A stretch of 11,382 bases of DNA, taken from the NCBI GenBank assembly GCA_021775715.1, contig JAJFHI010000175.1, positions 1 through 11,382 of the forward strand, written 5' to 3'. The notes under the pieces were generated by a model. The model did no database searches and was not told where the DNA came from. It worked only from the letters and a program-made list of their open reading frames with translations. This DNA is from Hyphomicrobiaceae bacterium (GTDB taxonomy: Bacteria; Pseudomonadota; Alphaproteobacteria; Rhizobiales; Hyphomicrobiaceae). Position 1 is the first letter of the stretch. Each line of letters starts with the position of its first letter. Both the position numbers and the translations under genes were made by a program. Shown one piece after another: positions 6,653-11,382 of this stretch.

Positions 6653-7456
6653 ATGTCGTTTTATTTCACAGCACTTGTCGGTGCGATCATCAAGCCTTCT
6701 GCGCTTTTGATGCTGGCGCTGATTTTGGGCCTTGCATTGATGATCCGGCAACCCGGCGCAAGAGGTCCGCGGCGGCTTGCCGTTGCAGCCGTTTCCCTGA
6801 TGTTGATCTGTGGGTTTTTGCCGGTCGGTAATGCTTTGATCCTGCCGCTTGAAAACCGCTTTGCGCCGCCGTCTGCGAACACGATGCCATCCAACGTTAC
6901 GGGGATCATTCTGCTGGGTGGGTTCGAGGATGGCTGGGTGACGGCGGGACGTGACGGATTGGCCTTAAATGAAGCGGCAGAACGCCTGACGGAAGGTGTT
7001 AGATGGGCCAAGCGTTTTCCCGCGGCCAAAGTCGTATTCACGGGTGGTGTTGCCGAATTTATTGCAAGTCACAATGGCGCTGCGGGGCCAATTGGTGCCT
7101 ACCTTGCTGACATGGGTCTTGTGTCTGACCGCATTGTGTTGGAGCCGGCAGCACGCAACACCTATGAAAACGCGGTGATGACGCGTGATCTTGTCAAACC
7201 AAAACCCAGCGACACATGGCTTCTAATCACGTCCGCCTACCACATGCCGCGCTCGATCGGCACATTCCGCATGGTCGGCTTTGATGTCACGGCCGTGCCA
7301 GTTGATTACCGCACGCGAGGGGTTGCAGATTTATGGCGACCCTTCAAACGTTATCCAGCAGGCCTCTCCCGTATTGATGTCGCTGTACGCGAATGGCTGG
7401 GACTTTTCGGTTATTGGATTAGCGGTCGAACACCGAGCCTTGTGCCGGGCCCCTGA
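6653..7456 (+). CDS. DUF218 membrane protein of the ElyC/SanA/YdcF type
   Basis: Product of 267 residues. Two N-terminal membrane helices (about 8-31 and 41-63) are followed by a periplasmic DUF218 domain. Family motifs are in place: GIILLGG (84-90), VFTGG (128-132), E164 and RNTYENA (168-174), and LLITSAYHMPRS (190-201). The architecture of two helices plus DUF218 matches ElyC of Escherichia coli, which supports lipid-carrier-dependent envelope polysaccharide (peptidoglycan and ECA) synthesis, rather than the single-helix SanA. The biochemical activity of DUF218 proteins is not settled. The gene is divergent from the ICMT-like gene (137 bp between them) and convergent with the lipoprotein gene, so it is probably transcribed alone. 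The ribosome binding site is weak. I give no symbol because elyC, sanA and ydcF cannot be told apart reliably here. Confidence 0.88.
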   Translation: MSFYFTALVGAIIKPSALLMLALILGLALMIRQPGARGPRRLAVAAVSLMLICGFLPVGNALILPLENRFAPPSANTMPSNVTGIILLGGFEDGWVTAGRDGLALNEAAERLTEGVRWAKRFPAAKVVFTGGVAEFIASHNGAAGPIGAYLADMGLVSDRIVLEPAARNTYENAVMTRDLVKPKPSDTWLLITSAYHMPRSIGTFRMVGFDVTAVPVDYRTRGVADLWRPFKRYPAGLSRIDVAVREWLGLFGYWISGRTPSLVPGP

Positions 7457-7498
7457 TTTATTGCTGTTTGCACGCCTTGTCGACACACTTTCGATAGC

Positions 7499-7930
7499 TT
7501 ACTGCTGTGCGGGTTTCTTCGCCGTCGGCGTCGGGCTGTCGACGCCAGAGTTGAGCTCGCGGTCGATGTCAAATGTTTTGCAGTCCTTGGCAGCAAGGCG
7601 CCTGTTGTAATCTTCAAGCTGGCGACGTGTTGCAGCATATTGGCTGTCGGGATCAGCTTCTGCGCTCGTGCCGCCGAACACAGATGTCACAGCTGATTGC
7701 AAGCCACGCGACAGTGATGTGGTTTTCGACTGGTTGGCGAAATCACGATACTCTAAGAGACGTACCTGCATGCGCCCCGTCAACTGCTTGCAGCTTAGGT
7801 CATTGTCAGTCGTAGCGGATGCAAAACTTGGGTTTGGCTTGTCGACAATGGTCGTCGATGAAGCACACGCAGATAGGGCCAATGATGCGGCCAAAGCAAC
7901 CAGCAATTTGAATGTTGATATCAGGGTCAT
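7499..7930 (-). CDS. Small lipoprotein of unknown function
   Basis: The 143-residue product starts with a short basic-hydrophobic signal and a lipobox, LSAC (19-22), so Cys22 would be lipidated. The residue after Cys is Ala, which does not match the inner-membrane Asp retention signal, so outer-membrane sorting is likely. The mature part contains two more cysteines (47 and 117) that could form a disulphide, a segment rich in Arg, Gln and Tyr (98-114), and a Pro/Ala/Thr/Lys-rich tail (129-143). The YNRRLAAKDCKTFD pattern near the end is familiar from small alphaproteobacterial lipoproteins, but I know no function. The ribosome binding site is poor. The gene points toward the DUF218 gene (42 bp between stops) and away from the exported-protein gene at 8169. 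Confidence 0.8.
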   Translation of the reverse strand: MTLISTFKLLVALAASLALSACASSTTIVDKPNPSFASATTDNDLSCKQLTGRMQVRLLEYRDFANQSKTTSLSRGLQSAVTSVFGGTSAEADPDSQYAATRRQLEDYNRRLAAKDCKTFDIDRELNSGVDSPTPTAKKPAQQ

Positions 7931-8060
7931 AACTCTAGTGTTGGAACGGTCAATCCTGGCCGTTGTGAGGCGAGTCTTTGGCTCAGGCAGTGTCGTAAAT
8001 TGCCGCGGCCCGCGAGTTTTGCATTCCGGTCGTAGTTAATGCCAACTATCGACGGATGGT

Positions 8061-8081
8061 ATCACAACGGATCTTTGTGAT
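8061..8081. promoter_or_regulatory. Perfect 7+7 inverted repeat, candidate operator
   Basis: ATCACAA (8061-8067) and TTGTGAT (8075-8081) are exact inverted complements around seven bases. The site lies in the 238-bp divergent region between the lipoprotein gene (starts 7930) and the exported-protein gene (starts 8169). No T-run follows on either strand, so it is not a terminator. The arms are CRP/GntR-like in flavour, but a canonical CRP site has the reverse arrangement (TGTGA-N6-TCACA). Binding by a regulator is inferred. Confidence 0.5.
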
Positions 8082-8168
8082 CGTGGCTTCCACTTGCTTT
8101 CGTTGGGGATCCGCGGTTTGTATTTGAGCGAAGTTGGGACCCAAGAGCAACAGGTCAGTGAGAGCGAA

Positions 8169-8627
8169 ATGTATCAAGGCTTACACAATCGGGGATGGCG
8201 TTTATTTTCGGGCGGTCTTGTCGCGCTGATTGCGGTGGCAGTAACAGCAGTACCGCCTGTCATAGCTGCGACAGATAGCGATTTGGTCTGCACGTTCTCA
8301 AAAGGTGTCGCTGGCAGCTATGACGCATCGAAGTTTGTTTCAAAAGTTGCTGCACCCCTGACGTTTGAGGTGCGTGATATCGATGTCGAAAAGCAGACCG
8401 CAATGTTGATTAAGAAGGAGGGTGCCAAGGGGCGTCAGATGCGGATCGTTCGGGCGATCAATGCCAACCACTTTCTTGAAGTGGTCAACGAGGGTTTTTT
8501 GAACCTGACGACGATTTACGATCTCGATCCTGCGACCCAAGGCTATCCGGCTGTGCATTCCCGCCATTTTGGTGTTCTCGGACAGCCGTTGTTCGCGCAA
8601 TATGCCGGGACGTGTAAGAAGCGCTAG
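8169..8627 (+). CDS. Small exported protein of unknown function
   Basis: The 152-residue product from ATG 8169 (GAGAG seven bases upstream) has a signal peptide: n-region to about 12, hydrophobic core 13-33, likely cleavage near VIAA-T (after 34). The frame is open upstream to a TTG at 8094, but that extension precedes the signal and is unlikely. The mature protein (about 118 residues) looks beta-rich, with one Cys near its N-terminus (41) and one at its C-terminus (149), suited to a disulphide. Recurrent pieces are LTFEVRDID (64-72), HFLEVVNEG (101-109), AVHSRHFGVLGQP (128-140) and QYAGTC (144-149). They match a pattern I know from unnamed exported proteins of alphaproteobacteria. No function or domain name can be given. 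The gene is divergent from the lipoprotein gene. Confidence 0.75.
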   Translation: MYQGLHNRGWRLFSGGLVALIAVAVTAVPPVIAATDSDLVCTFSKGVAGSYDASKFVSKVAAPLTFEVRDIDVEKQTAMLIKKEGAKGRQMRIVRAINANHFLEVVNEGFLNLTTIYDLDPATQGYPAVHSRHFGVLGQPLFAQYAGTCKKR

Positions 8628-8670
8628 TCTCACAGACTGTTTCAAACGCTTGAGCCGGGGTCAGGACTGA

Positions 8671-9111
8671 ATGCCACTTCATCTTGTGAAACTGTGTGTC
8701 GGAGCTCAATCCATTGAGGATCTTGAAGCCTGGCAGAAAAGTCGGCTGGCGCATCAGCGCGGCACCGGCCAGAAGCCGCAACTCTCCCACAAAACTCATC
8801 AGGCACCCAAGCGCGAAACCGAATTGCTGGATGGTGGGTCACTCTACTGGGTGATCAAAGGTGTCATAACGGTGCGCCAGCGGTTGATTGGTCTCGATCA
8901 GGGCCAAAAAGACAACGGCGCCAAATGTTGTCTGCTTTTGCTGGATCCGAAGTTGGTGCCAACGCGTCCCCTACCGCGGCGCGCGTTTCAGGGATGGCGA
9001 TATCTCACCGATGACGATGCGCCGGACGACCTAGCGGGTGCCCACGACAAAGACTTACAGGACATGCCATTGAAGATGCGCCGCGAGCTAGTGGAACTGG
9101 GATTGTTGTAA
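8671..9111 (+). CDS. DUF1489-family protein
   Basis: The 146-residue product opens with LHLVKLCVGAQSIEDLEAW (3-21), the hallmark of DUF1489 (PF07370), a family found almost only in alphaproteobacteria. Further conserved points are GGSLYWVIKGVITVRQRL (55-72) and a following hydrophobic strand CCLLLLDP (86-93). A WRYL segment (109-112) and a D-M-P-x-x-M-R-R-E-L helix near the C-terminus follow. No function is established; there is no signal peptide, so it should be cytosolic. The start at 8671 has AGGA (8663-8666) upstream. Its TAA overlaps the aminotransferase ATG (TAATG at 9109-9113), so the two are translated from one message. Confidence 0.9.
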   Translation: MPLHLVKLCVGAQSIEDLEAWQKSRLAHQRGTGQKPQLSHKTHQAPKRETELLDGGSLYWVIKGVITVRQRLIGLDQGQKDNGAKCCLLLLDPKLVPTRPLPRRAFQGWRYLTDDDAPDDLAGAHDKDLQDMPLKMRRELVELGLL

Positions 9112-10244
9112 TGGCGTCGGAGTATCGCTCCCATCCGCGTTGGGCTTTTCCGATTTCGCAGGTTGTGGCTGACATGCCGCAAACCGTTCCCTTTGTCGGT
9201 CCGGAAGAGATTCAGCGGGCCAGAAGGCGTCCGTTTCGCGCGCGTCTCGGTGCAAATGAGTCAAGCTTCGGGCCGTCTCCTCTGGCAATTGCCGCCATGC
9301 GGGACGCAGCATCGGAAAGCTGGATGTATGCCGATCCGCAAAGTTTCGATTTGCGATCGGCATTGTCCAAGCATCATGCGATTCCCATTGACCAGGTCAT
9401 GATCGGTGAGGGAATCGACGGTTTGTTGGGGTTGGCCGCGAAAGTGGCGGTTTCGCCGAGCACAACCGTTGTGACGTCCAATGGCGCCTATCCGACATTC
9501 AACTTTCATGTCGCAGCCAACGGCGGGCGTCTTGTGTTGGTTCCTTTTCGCGATGATCGCGAAGATCTCGATGCACTTTTGGAAGCGGCAAAGCGCGAGG
9601 ACGCGTCACTCATTTATGTGTCCAATCCCAACAACCCGATGGGATCTGTTTGGCGCGCGGATGTGATTGCGGAGTTTATCGCGCGCGTTCCGGAAAATAT
9701 TCTTGTGCTGCTGGACGAAGCTTATGCCGACACGGCACCCGCAGGTGTGATCACGCCGATTGATACGCTGCAACCGACCAACCTCATTCGTTTTCGGACT
9801 TTTTCAAAAGCATACGGTTTGGCTGGAGCGCGCATTGGATATGCCATTGCCGTGCCGGAAGTTATCAGTTTGCTCGATAGCATTCGCAATGACTACGGCA
9901 TCAACCGCGTTGGACTTCAGGGCGCCTTGGCGGCCCTTGACGATCAGACTTATCTGTTGGAGGTGGTCGAAAAAATTTCGCGTGCTCGCGTTCGTGTTGG
10001 CGCCATCGCCGCCGACAATGGCCTCGTTGCCTTGCCATCAGCGACGAACTTCGTCGCAATTGACTGCGGTCGTGACGGCGCATTTGCAGTTCGTGTGATG
10101 CAGGAAGTGTTGGCACGAGATGTTTTTGTCCGCAAACCGGGCGCACCAGGCCTCGACCGTTGCATCCGCGTCAGTGTGGGGGACGATGCTGCCCTAGATA
10201 TCTTTGCTGAGGTGTTGGCCGAGGCATTGTTGGCTGCCGCTTGA
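9111..10244 (+). CDS. HisC-like PLP-dependent aminotransferase (class I/II fold)
   Basis: The 377-residue product has the fold-type I aminotransferase pattern. Key elements are a GANESSFGPSP substrate loop (48-58), GEGIDG (99-104) for the PLP phosphate, SNPNNPMG (171-178) with the PLP-stacking Asn, and LDEAY (201-205) whose Asp202 pairs with the pyridine nitrogen. The Schiff-base Lys233 lies in FSKAYGLAGARIGYA (231-245), and the carboxylate-binding Arg353 in IRVSVG. The overall plan is that of histidinol-phosphate and aromatic aminotransferases. Where HisC usually reads GNGSDE, this protein has GEGIDG, so the donor-acceptor pair may differ from histidinol phosphate. It overlaps DUF1489 by one base, and the TGA is 6 bp from the opposing DUF4846 stop. 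The catalytic class is firm, the substrate open. The second gene in a pair with DUF1489, it shows no his-operon neighbours. Confidence 0.85.
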   Translation: MASEYRSHPRWAFPISQVVADMPQTVPFVGPEEIQRARRRPFRARLGANESSFGPSPLAIAAMRDAASESWMYADPQSFDLRSALSKHHAIPIDQVMIGEGIDGLLGLAAKVAVSPSTTVVTSNGAYPTFNFHVAANGGRLVLVPFRDDREDLDALLEAAKREDASLIYVSNPNNPMGSVWRADVIAEFIARVPENILVLLDEAYADTAPAGVITPIDTLQPTNLIRFRTFSKAYGLAGARIGYAIAVPEVISLLDSIRNDYGINRVGLQGALAALDDQTYLLEVVEKISRARVRVGAIAADNGLVALPSATNFVAIDCGRDGAFAVRVMQEVLARDVFVRKPGAPGLDRCIRVSVGDDAALDIFAEVLAEALLAAA

Positions 10245-10250
10245 TGCCTA

Positions 10251-11093
10251 TCACTTCGGCCAGGTCTTCAAGCTACCTTGTGGGAATATCCACTCCGGTG
10301 TGACAAGGTCGCCTTCGAACTTTGCCGGGTACCACGGCGAGCCATCCGCACTGTTTGGATTCTTCAGGATGTGCATGTCCTGTGCCGGCATATAGCTTTG
10401 CAAAAGCAGAAAACGTTTTTCGCCAGTGTCTGGATTTTCGACGACGTCGGTCACTAAAACGGCATGCCCTGGAAACCCACCTTTGATGAAAACGTCACCG
10501 GCATTGAGGTTTTCGCGTGGTGTGGGTTTTAGTTCTTTGGCGAGCGAGTAGGTGCCAGCATAAGCAAAAATCTGAACCATATAGCGGCGGAAGGACTTGT
10601 AGCTTGCATCGGGTTTGCCACGCCGCCGCCAGCTTTTGCCGGATTCACTTGGCCGATGGCCACGGGCCCACCGCGAAAAATTTACATGACCACCGCCGGT
10701 GTAGTTGAAGCCGATTTCCTGTTTGCGCTGATGGCTCCACAGATATTCTGCGCGCAGACGCATCACCGCATCCGCGCACTGCTGTAGGTCGCGTTTGCCG
10801 ACATCGATATCGACAACGGCCACGTGTGCGTCCTGACGCCATTTCTTGGTGCCGGTGTAGAGCATCACTGGCGTGTCGGCAGGTTTCATAGGCAGGCCGC
10901 GCAGCCAGGCCGCGAAACTGTCTGCCGGTTCCGAGACACGTCTGAAGCCTGGTGGCGGGGGGATGCGTTGCGCGAGCGTTTTGTTTTCCGTAAGTCCGCC
11001 GCCTGGATCGCGCCAAGCGTAGCTAGCTGCGCCTGCGAGTGTTGGCATCGGCAGTGCGAGGCAGCACGCCACAATGAAAAGGAGTGTTCGCAT
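10251..11093 (-). CDS. Secreted DUF4846-family protein
   Basis: The 280-residue product starts with a signal peptide (basic MR, core 4-16, cleavage near LAGA-A, after about 22). The body shows the pattern of DUF4846 (PF16138): RIPPPPGFRRV (43-53), SFAAWLRGLPM (59-69), VMLYTG (76-81), DLQQCADAVMRLRAEYLW (102-119), a FAYAGTYSLAKEL segment (176-188), GDVFIKGGFPGHAVLV (199-214) and LLQSYMPAQDMHILKNP (230-246). The GD..I..G.PGHA block with His210 is suggestive of a catalytic or metal site, but no reaction has been assigned that I know of. It is likely periplasmic or surface. Two cysteines lie in the signal peptide (10, 11) and one in the mature protein (106). The start ATG (11091-11093) has only a weak ribosome binding site. 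Transcribed alone, with no same-strand gene nearby on its left. Confidence 0.85.
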   Translation of the reverse strand: MRTLLFIVACCLALPMPTLAGAASYAWRDPGGGLTENKTLAQRIPPPPGFRRVSEPADSFAAWLRGLPMKPADTPVMLYTGTKKWRQDAHVAVVDIDVGKRDLQQCADAVMRLRAEYLWSHQRKQEIGFNYTGGGHVNFSRWARGHRPSESGKSWRRRGKPDASYKSFRRYMVQIFAYAGTYSLAKELKPTPRENLNAGDVFIKGGFPGHAVLVTDVVENPDTGEKRFLLLQSYMPAQDMHILKNPNSADGSPWYPAKFEGDLVTPEWIFPQGSLKTWPK

Positions 11094-11204
11094 GGATTGG
11101 TACCGCCGAACGATAAAGCTTGTGGACTATTCAATTAGGCTCTGATGATAACCAGCCAGATTGGAAAAATTGAGACGATCGCTAAGCCGCGCTTCGCCCA
11201 TATG
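11094..11204. other. Upstream region of the DUF4846 gene
   Basis: These 111 bases separate the DUF4846 start from the terminator stem. I see no clear promoter or hairpin. A 17-codon open frame on the plus strand (11092-11145) starts within the DUF4846 start codon with an AAAGGAG upstream, but that stretch is the complement of the signal-peptide codons, so I do not count it as a gene. Confidence 0.4.
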
Positions 11205-11241
11205 AAAACCCGGCCAGCTTTTTGGGGCTAACCGGGTTTTT
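11205..11241. terminator. Strong bidirectional rho-independent terminator
   Basis: AAAACCCGG (11205-11213) and CCGGGTTTTT (11232-11241) form a perfect GC-rich stem, with an 18-base loop that can pair further (CCA with TGG, or AGC with GCT). On the plus strand TTTTT follows (11237-11241). On the minus strand TTTT follows the other arm. It lies upstream of the DUF4846 gene on the minus strand, so it most plausibly ends a transcript entering from the right. It could also insulate the DUF4846 promoter from read-through. Confidence 0.85.
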
Positions 11242-11382
11242 GTGCAGGAAACAGACATCTGTGTGTGTCGGAGATTGTGCGTTCGGACCAATTTGACTGC
11301 CGACATAGGACCGGGGCGCGGGGATCGCAGCTCCCACCAATGTTGGGCGGTATTTAAGGTCGCGGTTGCTGAATTCTCCCTG
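11242..11382. other. Unassigned structured segment at the right edge
   Basis: I see no gene start with a ribosome binding site. Secondary-structure hints are TGTCGG/CCGACA (11266-11271 with 11300-11305), GGGA/TCCC (11321-11324 with 11332-11335) and ACAGA/TCTGT (11251-11262). Both a plus frame from a GTG at 11242 and a minus frame from the edge are open here, but neither reads like protein. It may be the leader or the RNA gene of a neighbour beyond the window, or simply intergenic DNA. Confidence 0.4.

Noticed and set aside
8061..8081. CRP-type binding site
   Set aside because: The arm order is inverted relative to TGTGA-N6-TCACA, so I report it only as an unassigned dyad.
8624..8642. Small AGTCT-CAC-AGACT hairpin after the exported-protein gene
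   Set aside because: The five-pair stem and TTT tail are too weak for a terminator call, and the next gene starts 43 bp on.
11092..11145. 17-codon plus-strand frame with a strong AAAGGAG upstream
   Set aside because: The apparent ribosome binding site is the complement of the DUF4846 signal-peptide codons, and the product is too short to judge.
11242..11382. tRNA, tmRNA, 5S or RNase P RNA at the right edge, prompted by CTCCCACCA near 11331-11339
   Set aside because: There is no T-arm consensus, no acceptor stem and no conserved core of those RNAs.
1..11382. CRISPR array, insertion sequence, phage or defence system
   Set aside because: There are no spaced direct repeats, transposase, integrase or toxin-antitoxin signatures anywhere in the window.

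Overview
This is an ordinary stretch of bacterial chromosome, most likely from an alphaproteobacterium. The clearest taxonomic marker is a DUF1489-type gene (8671-9111), a family essentially confined to that class. The moderate-to-high GC content and the gene styles (MgtE, DUF4846, DUF4287/DUF5655-like) fit. I cannot name a genus. I see no insertion sequence, integrase, CRISPR array, tRNA or rRNA, and no sign of recent transfer.

Layout, left to right. A secreted polysaccharide deacetylase, cut off by the left edge, reads leftward (1-323). A 409-bp divergent intergenic region separates it from mgtE, a magnesium channel/transporter (733-2139), which is followed 6 bp later by a GNAT acetyltransferase (2146-2652). 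Next comes a two-helix membrane protein with a long cytosolic tail (2875-3768). It converges, with only 2 bp between stop codons, on a leftward cluster: an ICMT/PEMT-like membrane methyltransferase (6515-6024), a DUF4287/DUF5655-like protein (5952-5188) and a large exported helical protein (5177-3771).

The right half holds an ElyC/SanA/YdcF-type DUF218 membrane protein (6653-7456), a small lipoprotein on the other strand (7930-7499) and a small exported disulphide-type protein (8169-8627). A perfect 7+7 dyad lies between the last two, which diverge. The DUF1489 gene and a HisC-like PLP aminotransferase overlap by one base (TAATG) and are surely co-translated. A secreted DUF4846 protein (11093-10251) converges on them. 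The last 290 bp contain a strong bidirectional terminator and a structured, GC-rich segment I cannot identify.

Taken together the window is rich in envelope functions: deacetylase, MgtE, two membrane proteins, a membrane methyltransferase, an exported coiled-coil protein, a lipoprotein, a small exported protein and secreted DUF4846. No single pathway joins them all. The least explained parts are the leftward DUF4287/DUF5655 plus exported helical protein pair, the two-helix membrane protein, the 8061-8081 dyad and the structured right edge.
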